A DNA stretch of 64,000 nt, from positions 806,001 to 870,000 of the forward strand of contig NZ_CP042344.1 of the NCBI RefSeq assembly GCF_007954405.1. Reading direction: 5' to 3'. Of the stretch, positions 8,821 to 18,468 are shown piece after piece. The stretch is from Comamonas flocculans. Lineage in GTDB: Bacteria > Pseudomonadota > Gammaproteobacteria > Burkholderiales > Burkholderiaceae_C. A program made the position numbers and the translations under genes. The notes below the pieces were generated by a model that did no database searches, was not told the origin of the DNA, and saw nothing but the letters and a program-made list of their open reading frames with translations. The first letter of the stretch is position 1. Each line of letters opens with the position of its first letter.

Positions 8821-10829
8821 AGCTCGATTCCGTCGTTGGGGTTCAGCGATGCCAGCCGGGCCGTGCGCTGCATGGCCGGGTCGAGCTGGCGCGGGAGGGG
8901 AAGCGGCAGGTCGTCGTCGTCATCGAGCAGCCCGAGGTCGGCAGCGGGTGCGGCCAGCTCGGGGTCGTAGGCGACGGCCTCAGTTAGCTCGAGCTGGCGG
9001 CGTGGGCCGCCGTCGTCGGCGGAACCGATGCCGTCGGCGGATGCCGTAGTCGGTGCAGTGGGCGTTGGTGGGATTGCCAGCCCGCTCCAGTCGTCGGGGC
9101 GCAGCGGCGGTGCGTCGGCGTACTGGCCGCCCGCCAGCGCGGGCGGTGCTAGCACGCGCCGCTTGAAATTGGCGTCGGCGTAGTAGCGCAGCTTTTTCGC
9201 CCGGATCGGTGCGACGCTGGACACCATCACCACGGCATCGTTCGGTGGAAGCTGCATGACTTCGCCCGGCGTCAGCAGTGGACGCGCCGTGTCCTGGCGC
9301 GACACCATCAGGTGACCCAGCCACGGCGCGAGCCGATGGCCCGCGTAGTTGCGTTGCGCGCGCAGCTCGGTCGCGGTGCCCAGCGTCTCGGAGATCCGTT
9401 TGGCCGTGCGTTCGTCATTCGTGGCAAACGTCACCCGCACATGGCAGTTGTCCAGAATCGAATGGTTCTGGCCGTAGGCTTTGTCGATCTGGTTGAGCGA
9501 CTGCGCGATAAGGAAGCTGCGGATGCCGTAGCCCGCCATGAAGGCCAAGGCTGTCTCGAAGAAGTCGAGTCGGCCCAGGGCCGGAAACTCATCGAGCATC
9601 AGCAGCAGCTTGTGGCGGCGCTCGATGCCGTCGGAGCCGTCCAGCGATTCGGTGAGCCGCCGCCCGATCTGGTTGAGGATCAGGCGGATGAGCGGTTTCG
9701 TCCGCGAAATGTCGGAAGGCGGCACCACCAGGTACAGCGACACCGGATGCTCGGCCGCGATCAGGTCGGCGACGCGCCAGTCGCAGCGCGACGTGACTTC
9801 GGCCACCGTGGGGTCGCGGTACAGGCCGAGAAACGACATGGCGGTGCTCAACACACCAGAACGCTCGTTGTCCGACTTGTTGAGCACTTCGCGCGCCGCC
9901 GAGGCGACGACGGGATGCGGGCCACCACCTTCCTCGTTCACGAGGTGCGGCGTGGTCATCATCCGGTGCAAGGTCAGCTCGAAGGGGCTGGCCGGGTCGC
10001 TGAGGAAGTTGGCGACGCCGCGCAGCGTCTTGTCCTCGCCCGCGTAGAGCACGTGCAGGATCGCGCCGACCAGCAGGGCGTGGCTGGTCTTTTCCCAATG
10101 GTTGCGCTTCTCCAGCGCGCCTTCGGGATCGACCAGAATGTCCGCGATGTTCTGCACGTCGCGCACTTCATGCGCGCCGCGCCGCACCTCCAGCAGCGGG
10201 TTGTAGGCCGCCGACTTCGCATCCGTGGGGTTGAACAGCAGGCAGTGGGAGAAGCATGAGCGCCAGCCTGCGGTGATCTGCCAGTTCTCACCTTTGATGT
10301 CGTGGATGACGGCGGACGCGGGCCAGGAAAGCAGTGTCGGCACCACAAGGCCGACACCCTTGCCCGAGCGTGTGGGTGCGAACGTCAGGACATGCTCCGG
10401 GCCTTCGTGGCGCAGGTATTGGCGATCATGCTGGCCGAGGAACACGCCCGCTGGCTGCGTGAGGCCCGCCTTGCGAATGTCCTCCGCGTTCGCCCAGCGT
10501 GCCGAGCCATAGGTCGTGACGAGGCGCGATTGTCGCGAGCGCCATATCGACATGCCGATGGCAACCAGCACGGCGACAACGCCGCTGCCGCCAGCGATGG
10601 CTCCGCCGGTGTCGAAGATTTCCGGGGTATAGGCGCCGTAAGAAAACCACCACTCAAACAGCTTCCACGGGTGGTAGATCGGCGTGCCAAGAAAATCGAA
10701 CCATGGCGAGCCCAAGCGTAGCTGATAGCCAAGGGCTGCTGCTGTCCATTGTGTGGCGCCCCACACTCCGGCGATCACGATGCCGAATACCACGGCGATC
10801 TGACCGAACAGCACGTTCGTCCCCTGCAT
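8817..10829 (-). CDS. traG: TraG, VirD4-family type IV coupling protein
   Basis: The product has 670 residues. Transmembrane helices occupy the N-terminus (about 8-26 and 75-100). A cytoplasmic ATPase follows, with Walker A APTRSGKG (near 150) and Walker B LLLMLDEFPALG (near 408). Coupling proteins bring the relaxase-DNA complex to the secretion channel. The ATG at 10829 was chosen because GGAGG sits seven bases upstream and the hydrophobic N-terminus starts there; an in-frame ATG 17 codons earlier has no such site. It is the first gene of the transfer operon, and the 229 bp upstream should hold the promoter. Confidence 0.95.
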   Translation of the reverse strand: MQGTNVLFGQIAVVFGIVIAGVWGATQWTAAALGYQLRLGSPWFDFLGTPIYHPWKLFEWWFSYGAYTPEIFDTGGAIAGGSGVVAVLVAIGMSIWRSRQSRLVTTYGSARWANAEDIRKAGLTQPAGVFLGQHDRQYLRHEGPEHVLTFAPTRSGKGVGLVVPTLLSWPASAVIHDIKGENWQITAGWRSCFSHCLLFNPTDAKSAAYNPLLEVRRGAHEVRDVQNIADILVDPEGALEKRNHWEKTSHALLVGAILHVLYAGEDKTLRGVANFLSDPASPFELTLHRMMTTPHLVNEEGGGPHPVVASAAREVLNKSDNERSGVLSTAMSFLGLYRDPTVAEVTSRCDWRVADLIAAEHPVSLYLVVPPSDISRTKPLIRLILNQIGRRLTESLDGSDGIERRHKLLLMLDEFPALGRLDFFETALAFMAGYGIRSFLIAQSLNQIDKAYGQNHSILDNCHVRVTFATNDERTAKRISETLGTATELRAQRNYAGHRLAPWLGHLMVSRQDTARPLLTPGEVMQLPPNDAVVMVSSVAPIRAKKLRYYADANFKRRVLAPPALAGGQYADAPPLRPDDWSGLAIPPTPTAPTTASADGIGSADDGGPRRQLELTEAVAYDPELAAPAADLGLLDDDDDLPLPLPRQLDPAMQRTARLASLNPNDGIEL

Positions 10830-11058
10830 GACCCTGCCTCCGATCACGGCACACGGAGGTGCCGCAGCACTGAGGATCAAGGCCCACGCGCAAGTTGGTC
10901 AAAGGCCGTTGTGGCGACGATTCAGGCCAAAAAGATCAGAGTTCCTACTGGGAAAAGCACAAGAAAAGCGCCGCAAACGCGAGCGCGTTGCGGCGTGACG
11001 AGGTAACAGCTAGAACTTCATCGCGACGAGGCGTCGGCAATGGGCACTACTTGGACTT

Positions 11059-11274
11059 CTACTCCGGCCTATCACCGAAGAAGCGCCGCTTGGCGGCTTC
11101 GGCTGCACGCAGACAGAGTTCGTCGCCGACCGTCGCGCGATCCTCTTTGCATTGGCGCTGAATTTCCTTGATGCGCTCGGGATTGGCAACGAGCGCATCC
11201 ACGGTTTCCGAAGGTTGGGATGGACCACAGGCCGTCAGCGTAGCGGCCGTTATCAGCAGCATCAATTTGTTCAT
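11059..11274 (-). CDS. Small EexN/TrbK-like lipoprotein
   Basis: The product is a 71-residue lipoprotein with a lipobox ending LTAC (Cys16). The mature sequence follows VDALVANPERIKE, then two Cys flanking a charged stretch and RRFFGD at the end. This resembles EexN entry-exclusion lipoproteins and the TrbK-like protein at 3099-3398. It lies between the conjugation operon and the metal cargo, on the same strand as both. A role in surface exclusion is inferred. Confidence 0.7.
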   Translation of the reverse strand: MNKLMLLITAATLTACGPSQPSETVDALVANPERIKEIQRQCKEDRATVGDELCLRAAEAAKRRFFGDRPE

Positions 11275-11299
11275 GGTTCTTGTCCCTTCATCGGGTCGG

Positions 11300-12214
11300 T
11301 CAAGAACATCTGGTGATGCTCAGATCATTTTCCGAGTCAATGAAGGCCACTCTTTCGATAAAGCGATCCAGCATCTCTGGAAGCTCAGCATCGCGACGCA
11401 GCAGGTAAGTCGTTAGCATCGGCGGTTTGCCCGCCAAAGGTCGGGCCACCACACCTGATTCCCGGCTGGAAGCGATGTGCGCTGTTCCCGCCAAGCCCAA
11501 GGCCAAGCCGGCGGACACCAAGGTCATCATGAGATCAAAGGTCGCAACATGCTGAACAATCAGCGGTTCCAGCTCGTACTTGCGCAGGATGCGATCGATC
11601 TGGCGCGCATGGCCTTCGCACACCGCTGGATCACCCAGCACCAGTGGATAGTGCAGCACTTCCTCCATCGGAACCCGCTTGAAGGCGAGTACAGGATGGC
11701 GCGCCGGTACGGCGACCATCAATTCGTCTTCCCAGGCAGGTGTGACCAGGATTCCATCGCCCACGCCATCGGCCATCGAAAAGCCAGCGTCGTACAGATC
11801 GTCATGCAGCCCCTTTATCTGCTGAGCCAGCGGCACCTCGAACAGCCGCACTTCGACCTCGGGGTCTTCTTCACGACACTGCGCAAGTAGCGAGGGCAAG
11901 CGTGATGGCGTGATGCCGTCGGACAAGGCGATGCGCAATTGCCCGTGATAGCCGTTGGTAGCCGACTTGACGCTATCGCGCGCTTGCTCCAGTGCTGCAA
12001 AGACTCGCGGAACGTGTTCCAGGAGCAGTCGGCCCGCACGGGTCAGTTGCGTGCTGCGCGTTGTCCGAACGAACAGGCGTGTGCCAAGCTCCTCCTCCAA
12101 TTCTTTGATGGTGCGAGACAGTGGTGACTGGTCGACGTGCAGCCGCTCGGCCGCACGGGCAAAGTGGAGTTCTTCAGCCACGGCCAGGAAGCAACGGAGA
12201 TGGCGCAATTCCAT
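11300..12214 (-). CDS. LysR-family transcriptional regulator
   Basis: The product has 304 residues. An N-terminal winged helix-turn-helix (1-60; FARAAERLHVDQSPLSRTIKELEEELG) is followed by a LysR substrate-binding domain. It is the last gene on the minus strand of the zinc cargo, separated from czcD by the remains of an EamA transporter. LysR regulators usually control a divergent neighbour, but no intact divergent gene is present, so the original target may be lost. The effector is unknown. Confidence 0.9.
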   Translation of the reverse strand: MELRHLRCFLAVAEELHFARAAERLHVDQSPLSRTIKELEEELGTRLFVRTTRSTQLTRAGRLLLEHVPRVFAALEQARDSVKSATNGYHGQLRIALSDGITPSRLPSLLAQCREEDPEVEVRLFEVPLAQQIKGLHDDLYDAGFSMADGVGDGILVTPAWEDELMVAVPARHPVLAFKRVPMEEVLHYPLVLGDPAVCEGHARQIDRILRKYELEPLIVQHVATFDLMMTLVSAGLALGLAGTAHIASSRESGVVARPLAGKPPMLTTYLLRRDAELPEMLDRFIERVAFIDSENDLSITRCS

Positions 12215-12464
12215 GAGTCAATCCTCCCTGAAAATCGATTGTCGGAATGGCAAAGTCATTATTCGAACAATGACTTCGAACCCGACCTCGCCCTCGAATT
12301 GAGTGCCGTGCCCCACTGCATCGCGCTGTGGCCGGGCGCTGAAAGACGCGCCTGCTCCTATCGCACCCGCGTGTTCAAGGGTGATCCGGCCAGCGTGCAG
12401 GCGCTGCCCGGCAGCGACTCGGGTCTCATCCTGCGCGTGCGCCGTGGACAGAGGGTACGCATCG

Positions 12465-12837
12465 GTTATGCGACGATTGGCGTTTTCCTTGAACACCAGC
12501 CAGGCTAGGGCGGCAGTCAGGACAGCCTCGAGATTGAGCAGCAGCGAGGTGTCGGACGCGCTGGCGTGCACCGGCCCGAACATCAGCGTGACCGGCACCA
12601 GGACGCCGCCGAACAAGATCGCCCCCAGCAGCCAAGGCCACTCGCCGCGCGCAACGCCCGAGCCTGTCCAACCCCGATCTCGCACGAGGTGGACCGCCAC
12701 CAGGCCGATGCCGGTGCCCAGGTACAACAAGCCACCCAGGGCGAGATCTGGCCCACCAGCAGCTTGACCAGCGAATGCTGGCGCCGAACACCGAACAGGG
12801 CCGCCGCCAGCAGGGCGTGAATGACACTGAGGTTCAT
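12465..12837 (-). pseudogene. EamA/DMT-family permease remnant (frameshifted, truncated)
   Basis: The ATG at 12837 overlaps the czcD stop (ATGA) and opens with MNLSVIHALLAAALFG, a typical EamA first helix. The frame breaks near 12735, and the next frame continues GGLLYLGTGIGL..., then FGGVLVPVTLMFGP and LLNLEAVLTAALAWLVFKE, all EamA repeat signatures. Homology stops near FKENANRRI, after about one of the usual two repeats. At least one frameshift and loss of the second half mean it is inactive. Confidence 0.75.
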
Positions 12838-13736
12838 GGCTGAACAACATCACGTACCCCATCCCCACACGCCACGGCTTCCACCTGCAAAGTGGTGTGC
12901 TCGATATCGAACTGCTGGCGCAGCAACGTGGCCAACTCGCCGCGCAAGGCCTCGGGGTCGGCGCGGGTCGGGTCGGCGACTACGTGCGCGGTCAACACCG
13001 CTTGTGTCGACCCCAATGCCCAGACGTGCAATTCATGGACTTCGCCTACGCCCGGAAACGCCACGATGGCTTGTCGAACCGCGTCCATATTCACGCCCTC
13101 GGGAACGCCTTGCATCAGCACGTTGGCCGCCTGGCGCAGCAGCGTCCAGGCCCGCGGCAGCACAAACAGACCAATCAAGGCGGCAATGATGGGGTCGGCC
13201 ACAGCCCAACCGGTGAGCCAAATCACCACGGCGGCGACAATGACTCCGACGGAACCGAGCATGTCGCCCCAAACCTCCAGGTAGGCGCCTTTGATGTTCA
13301 GACTCTCGCCGCTGCCGGCCTTGAGCAGGCGCATGGCAATGAGGTTGACCACCAGCCCCAGCACCGCAATCACCAGCATGCCGGTCGAGGCAACGGCCGG
13401 TGGCGCGCGCAGGCGGGCTGCCGCCTCCCACAGGATGTAGGCAGCCACCAGAAAAAGCAAGCCGCCATTGATGAAGGCCCCCAGCGCCTCCATACGCGCG
13501 TAGCCGTAGCTGCGCCGGGCATCGGGCGGACGCCGGCTCAGGCGCACCGCCGCCAGCGAGACCCCCAGCGCCAACGCGTCCGTGGCCATGTGCGCGGCAT
13601 CGGAAAGCAGAGCCAGGCTGTTGGTCAGCAGCCCTCCGACCACCTCGGCGATCAGAAACAGGCAAGTCAAGCCCAAGGCGGCCCACAGCGGCCGCTCGAA
13701 GCGGATGTCCCCCGCGTGGCTGTGTCCTTCACTCAT
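12834..13736 (-). CDS. czcD: CzcD-like cation diffusion facilitator
   Basis: The product has 300 residues. A short His-containing N-terminus (MSEGHSHAGD) precedes six predicted helices and a C-terminal cytoplasmic domain (about 205-290). The second helix carries HMATD, the HxxxD metal site of CDF transporters; at the matching site in helix five (YLEVWGD) the usual His is Glu. CDF proteins export Zn/Cd/Co by proton antiport. The ATG at 13736 has GGAGG upstream; longer in-frame starts lack one. The gene belongs to the czcCBA cluster and originally continued into the EamA gene. Confidence 0.92.
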   Translation of the reverse strand: MSEGHSHAGDIRFERPLWAALGLTCLFLIAEVVGGLLTNSLALLSDAAHMATDALALGVSLAAVRLSRRPPDARRSYGYARMEALGAFINGGLLFLVAAYILWEAAARLRAPPAVASTGMLVIAVLGLVVNLIAMRLLKAGSGESLNIKGAYLEVWGDMLGSVGVIVAAVVIWLTGWAVADPIIAALIGLFVLPRAWTLLRQAANVLMQGVPEGVNMDAVRQAIVAFPGVGEVHELHVWALGSTQAVLTAHVVADPTRADPEALRGELATLLRQQFDIEHTTLQVEAVACGDGVRDVVQP

Positions 13737-13815
13737 GCGTTTTCCTCCGCGTCCGACCCGTTGCCGCCGCGCCGGGGCGTGCCTGCTCCGCCCTCTGGCG
13801 GACACGGCTCCATCG

Positions 13816-14154
13816 TCAGGTAATTGGCAGCGCCTGCTGCACTGCCATGACACAAATCCACCCCGCATTGGTCTGGCCGGTGCGTCCCACGCGGCGGATG
13901 ATCTCCACTAACTCGCTCACGTGATCGTCGGCGCACAGCAATTCGAGTTTGCATTCGTTGACGATCTCATCGCCCAGCTCGATCGAACTGACGGCTTCCA
14001 CGTTGTCGATGGGCGCGAGAAAACCCTTGACGACATAGATGGCCAGATTGGGCGGCGGTTCGCCGGCCGCTGGCGCCCAGATCGTGGATGCCCTGAGCGC
14101 GGCAATGACGTCGGCAATGCGATTGGCATGCACGTAGGCTTTGACTTCTTTCAT
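13816..14154 (-). CDS. PII-like protein coupled to the RND pump
   Basis: The product has 112 residues with a GlnB/PII-like fold pattern: MKEVKAYVHANRIADVIAALR at the start, a T-loop-like segment, and ICVMAV at the end. The start overlaps the czcA stop by ATGA, so it is made with the pump. PII-like proteins next to metal RND pumps are a recognised but poorly understood group; they are not the nitrogen sensors. Sensing of a metal or nucleotide to tune the pump is an inference. Confidence 0.8.
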   Translation of the reverse strand: MKEVKAYVHANRIADVIAALRASTIWAPAAGEPPPNLAIYVVKGFLAPIDNVEAVSSIELGDEIVNECKLELLCADDHVSELVEIIRRVGRTGQTNAGWICVMAVQQALPIT

Positions 14155-17100
14155 GATGGCTCTCCTTCGCGGGTGGGCTGGCTGGGCTGCTGTGCACGGC
14201 GCTGCGCACGCGCCTCAGCCCATTCATACATGAGCGGCAGCAGCAGCAAGGTGAGCAGCGTGGATGTGATCAGCCCGCCCACCACCACCGTAGCCAGCGG
14301 CCGCTGCGTCTCGGCGCCAACGCCGGAAGACAGCAACATCGGCACCAACCCGAGGATGGCCACCGAGGCCGTCATCAGCACCGGGCGCAGGCGCAGCGCG
14401 GCACCCTGCGTTACCACTTGACGCAACGGCAGCCCCTGACGTCGCAGGTCGTTGAGAAACGAGACGAGCACGATGCCATTGAGCATGGCCACTCCAAACA
14501 CCGCAATGAACCCGATAGCCGAAGGCACCGACAGATACTGCCCGGTCACGAACAGGCCCACGATCCCGCCGATCATGGCGAACGGCACGTTGGCGATGAT
14601 TAGCGTGGCATGGCGCACCGAATTGAACGCGGTATAGAGCAGGATGAAGATCAGCCCTATGGTTAGCGGCACGATCAGCCCCAGCCGTGCCATGGCACGT
14701 TGTTGATTCTCGAAAGCGCCACCCCACTCGACCCAGTAGCCGGTGGGCAGCTTGACGGCTTCGCGCATCCTGGCGTCGGCCTCCTTCACGAAACCATCGA
14801 CGTCGCGGCCGGTCACGTCCATCTGCAACACGGCGTAGCGCTGCAGGGCTTCGCGGCGCACGAAGGAATAGCCTTCGTCGAGCTCGATCTTCGCCACCTG
14901 CGAGAACGGGATGAGCGCCCCCTCGGCGGTTCGGATCGGAATGGCCGCGATGGCGCCTGGATCGGCCCGCCAAGCGTCCGCCAGACGAACCACGATGTCG
15001 AAGCGTCGCCGGCCGTCGATCAAGGTGGAGACCGATGTGCCGCCGATGCCGGACTGGACGACCGCCAACACCTCGTCGGCATTGATGCCATGGCGCGCCG
15101 CGGCCGCGCGGTCCACCTTGATCACCAGTTGTGGCTTGCCCTTGTTGGCCTCGGCCGACAGGTCGGCCACGCCAGGCACTGTCTTGAGCACGCCCTGGAT
15201 CTGGCCGGTCAGGCGGTCGAGCGTCTCCAGATCATCGCCGTAGAGTTTGAGCGCAAGCGTGGCACGCACGCCCGAGATCAGCTCTTCCACCCGCATCTGG
15301 ATGGGCTGGGTCGCGCCGAACACCGCCGTGGGCACGGCCTGCTCCAGCGCCTCCTGCATCTCGCGCCCAAGCGCGGCGTAGGACTTGCGCTCGGGCCAAT
15401 CCTGCTGGGGTTTGAGATCGAGCAAGATTTCCATGTAGTTCACGTCGGCCGTCTCGCCACGTTCGGCGCGCCCGATGGTGGACAGAACCGATTTGACTTG
15501 AGGAAACTGCTTGCGCAAAGTAGCATCGACCTCGTTGGAGACACGGATCGATTCCTCCAACGAGGTCGACGGAATTCCCGTCGCACGAAACATCAGCGAG
15601 CCCTCCTGCAGCGTCGGCATGAACTCTTTGCCCAGCAGCGGAAACAGCGCCAGCGCCGCCACGAGCGCCACCACGGCTCCGCCAATCACCGCCTTCTTGC
15701 GATCCAGCGCCCATGCCAGCAACGGCTGGTAGATGCGCTTGGCGCCGCGCACGAGGAAGGTGTCACGCTCTTCCTTGGGCTTGAGGATCAGGGCCGCCAG
15801 CACCGGCACCAAGGTGAGCGACAGCAGCAGCGACCCGGCCATGGCGAAGCTGATGGTCAGCGCCATGGGCTTGAACATCTTGCCCTCCAGGCCCGTGAGA
15901 GAGAACAGCGGCAGGAACACCACGATGATGATCAGGATCGCAAAGGCGATCGGGTTGACCACCTCGCGCGCGGCTTGCAGGATCAGTGCGGTCTTGTTCA
16001 CCGGCTGTCCCGACTCGCGTGCGTGGGCCAGGAGGCGGAAGGCGTTTTCCACCATCACCACCGCTCCGTCCACCATCATCCCGGTACCGATCGCCAGGCC
16101 CGCCAACGACATCAGGTTGGCCGACAGGCCGAACTGCTGCATCAGGATGAAGGCAATCAGCATGGCCAGTGGCAGCGTCACGATGACGACGATGGCCGAG
16201 CGGATTTCGCCCAAAAACAGAAACAGCACGATCGCCACCAGAATCGAGCCCTCCACCAACGCGCTCTCCGCAGTGCTGAGCGCCTTGGCAACCAGTTCCG
16301 TGCGGTCGTAGATGGGTTTGAGCGTCACGCCGCTGGGCAGTGCCGCCTGCGCAATGGCGAGTTTCGTCTTGACGTTGTCCACCACCTCCTTGGCGTTTTC
16401 GTGGATGCGAGCGAGAGCCACCCCCAGTACCGTCTCGCGTCCATCCTTGGTGACCGCGCCAAAGCGCAGACCGCCCGCTTCCACCACCTGTGCCACGTCA
16501 CGCACATAGACCGGCGCGCCGCCGCGCTCAGCCACCACGATAGCGCCGATGTCGGTCGTATTCGCGACCAAACCCAGCCCGCGTACGAGATATTGCTCGG
16601 AACCCACGTTGATGTACTGGCCGCCGACCTGTTTGTTGTTGGCCGCGAGTCGTTCCATCACATCCTTGAACGACAGCCCGTACTTGATCAGCCGCTGCGG
16701 ATCGATGCGCACCTGGTACTGCTTTTCCTCGCCGCCCCAGGACATCACATCGTCCACGCCGGGGGCGGTGCGCAGAATCAGGCGCACCGTCCAGTCGTGC
16801 AGCGTGCGCAAGTCCATCGCCGACAACTTCTGGTCGGCCGACTCGATTGTGTACCAGAACACCTGCCCGAGGCCCGAACTGTTGGGCCCGAGCACCGGCT
16901 CGCCATAGCCCGGCGGCAAGCGGTCCTTGGCTTCCTGCAACTTCTCACCCACCAGGCGGCGGGCGAAATAGATATCGACGTTGTCCTTGAAGTAGACGCC
17001 CACATAGGACAGGCCGAACAGCGACACCGATCGCACTTCCTCGACGCCCGGCAAACCGGCCATCGCGCCCTCGATCGGCGTGGTCAGCAGTTTCTCGACG

Positions 17101-17279
17101 TCCTCGGCCGCGAGGCCGGCCGACTCGGTGTAGATGTTGACCTGGGTCGGCGTCACGTCCGGAAACGCGTCCACCGGCACCTGCTGAAAGGCGCGCACTC
17201 CAAGGCCGATGATCACCATGAAGGCCACCAGCACCAGCACTTTGTAGCGCAGCGAGGTATTGACAATGGCATTAAGCAT
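14151..17279 (-). CDS. czcA: CzcA/CusA-type RND heavy-metal efflux permease
   Basis: The product has 1042 residues, the usual size. The 12-helix RND layout has two large periplasmic loops. The helix-4 signature MMVDGAVVMVEN (Asp near 404) is the heavy-metal-efflux (HME) type. The permease takes up metal from periplasm or cytoplasm and drives it through CzcB and CzcC using the proton gradient. The ATG at 17279 starts the family's usual N-terminus (MLNAIVNTSLRYK). It is 10 bp after czcB. Zn/Cd/Co as substrates is inferred from the neighbours CzcD and CzcI; Cu/Ag cannot be excluded from sequence alone. Confidence 0.94.
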   Translation of the reverse strand: MLNAIVNTSLRYKVLVLVAFMVIIGLGVRAFQQVPVDAFPDVTPTQVNIYTESAGLAAEDVEKLLTTPIEGAMAGLPGVEEVRSVSLFGLSYVGVYFKDNVDIYFARRLVGEKLQEAKDRLPPGYGEPVLGPNSSGLGQVFWYTIESADQKLSAMDLRTLHDWTVRLILRTAPGVDDVMSWGGEEKQYQVRIDPQRLIKYGLSFKDVMERLAANNKQVGGQYINVGSEQYLVRGLGLVANTTDIGAIVVAERGGAPVYVRDVAQVVEAGGLRFGAVTKDGRETVLGVALARIHENAKEVVDNVKTKLAIAQAALPSGVTLKPIYDRTELVAKALSTAESALVEGSILVAIVLFLFLGEIRSAIVVIVTLPLAMLIAFILMQQFGLSANLMSLAGLAIGTGMMVDGAVVMVENAFRLLAHARESGQPVNKTALILQAAREVVNPIAFAILIIIVVFLPLFSLTGLEGKMFKPMALTISFAMAGSLLLSLTLVPVLAALILKPKEERDTFLVRGAKRIYQPLLAWALDRKKAVIGGAVVALVAALALFPLLGKEFMPTLQEGSLMFRATGIPSTSLEESIRVSNEVDATLRKQFPQVKSVLSTIGRAERGETADVNYMEILLDLKPQQDWPERKSYAALGREMQEALEQAVPTAVFGATQPIQMRVEELISGVRATLALKLYGDDLETLDRLTGQIQGVLKTVPGVADLSAEANKGKPQLVIKVDRAAAARHGINADEVLAVVQSGIGGTSVSTLIDGRRRFDIVVRLADAWRADPGAIAAIPIRTAEGALIPFSQVAKIELDEGYSFVRREALQRYAVLQMDVTGRDVDGFVKEADARMREAVKLPTGYWVEWGGAFENQQRAMARLGLIVPLTIGLIFILLYTAFNSVRHATLIIANVPFAMIGGIVGLFVTGQYLSVPSAIGFIAVFGVAMLNGIVLVSFLNDLRRQGLPLRQVVTQGAALRLRPVLMTASVAILGLVPMLLSSGVGAETQRPLATVVVGGLITSTLLTLLLLPLMYEWAEARAQRRAQQPSQPTREGEPS

Positions 17280-17289
17280 GGGGCGGTCC

Positions 17290-18468
17290 TCAATGGCTGT
17301 CGCTGATCTGCGACTTGAGTTGGCGCGCCTTGAGCGCGTACGTGCCCGCCATGACCACACGCTCGCCCGCTTGCACGCCCGACTTGATCACGGTGCGACC
17401 GCCCTGTTTGTCTCCGGTCTCCACCGCGCGCGCGTAGTAGCCCCCATCAACCTGGACATAGACGGTCGGCTGCCCTTGCATCAGGACGACAGCGGCGTCC
17501 GGCACGCTGAGGACCTGCCCCTGGACGGCGCCGGTGTCAATGGCGGCGGTGGCGAACATCTCGAGCTTCAAGCGAGTGTCGGCGTTGTCCACCTCGATGC
17601 GTGCCGGCACCGTGCGGGTGTTTGAGTCCAGCACGCTGGCAATGTAAGTCACGCGGCCGGCAAAGCGCGTGCCTGGATAGGCGTCGACCGATACGCTGGC
17701 CGGCGCGCCCACCTGGACGCGGCCTAGCAGGTCCTCTGACAAATTGGCCTCGATCCACACCTTGGACAGATCGGCCACGGTGAAGACCGCCTCGCTCGGC
17801 GTAACCAGTTCCCCGGCCGCTCCCTTGCGCTCAATCACCGTGCCGGCAATGGGTGCGCGCAACGTGAAATCGGCCTCGCCGCCGTTGGCACCCAGCAAGC
17901 GCAGCTTGTCGCGCGTGGCGCGCAGCTCGGCATTGGCTTTGTCCAGCTCCGAGCGAGCGCGCAACAAATCCTTCTGGGGGATGATTTCATCGGCTGCCAG
18001 ACCTTGGGCGCGGTCGAAGTCGGCCTGCGTCACACGCTGCGCCGCCTGGGCCTGGCGCAAGGCGCTTTGCGCTTCACCCAGCGCAACGGAATCCAGGGTG
18101 GCCAACACCTGTCCGGCGCGCACCGTCTCACCCAAACGACCGCTGACCTCCAACAGGCGCCCTTCCACGCGGGGCGCGACGCGGGCAAAGCGATCCTGGT
18201 TCGGTTTGATAGTGGCCGTTACGGTCACAACAGAACGAAGTGGTTGGGGCTCCAGCGTCCGCACCTGCAGGCCAGCACGCTCGGCCTCCTGTGGCGACAA
18301 CTTCAGTTCGGGACCTTCGGCATGCTCGGTCTCGGCGGCGCTGACCACTTGGCTGGATCCGGCCTCGGTCGCTGATTTGCCGCCGCCACAGGCCGTTGCC
18401 AGCAGCGCTGCGGCCAGTACCGCGCAAACAGCCGGTACCCGACGGAACAGGGTGAGTGAATGGATCAT
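17290..18468 (-). CDS. czcB: CzcB-type periplasmic adaptor (membrane fusion protein)
   Basis: The product has 392 residues. A lipoprotein signal (LLATAC, Cys27) precedes barrel-sandwich and alpha-hairpin segments (about 90-230) and the beta domains of RND adaptors. It bridges the inner-membrane pump CzcA and outer-membrane channel CzcC. The ATG at 18468 overlaps the czcC stop by one base (TGATG), fixing the start. No His-rich extension like that of classical CzcB is present. Confidence 0.92.
   Translation of the reverse strand: MIHSLTLFRRVPAVCAVLAAALLATACGGGKSATEAGSSQVVSAAETEHAEGPELKLSPQEAERAGLQVRTLEPQPLRSVVTVTATIKPNQDRFARVAPRVEGRLLEVSGRLGETVRAGQVLATLDSVALGEAQSALRQAQAAQRVTQADFDRAQGLAADEIIPQKDLLRARSELDKANAELRATRDKLRLLGANGGEADFTLRAPIAGTVIERKGAAGELVTPSEAVFTVADLSKVWIEANLSEDLLGRVQVGAPASVSVDAYPGTRFAGRVTYIASVLDSNTRTVPARIEVDNADTRLKLEMFATAAIDTGAVQGQVLSVPDAAVVLMQGQPTVYVQVDGGYYARAVETGDKQGGRTVIKSGVQAGERVVMAGTYALKARQLKSQISDSH

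Noticed and set aside
12137..12508. 123-codon plus-strand frame overlapping the LysR start and EamA remnant
   Set aside because: It overlaps coding DNA on the other strand at both ends and shows no domain pattern.
14700..17306. 868-codon open frame on the plus strand
   Set aside because: It is antisense to czcA, rich in His/Arg/Gln from GC-rich codon mirroring, has no family features, and czcA is unmistakable.
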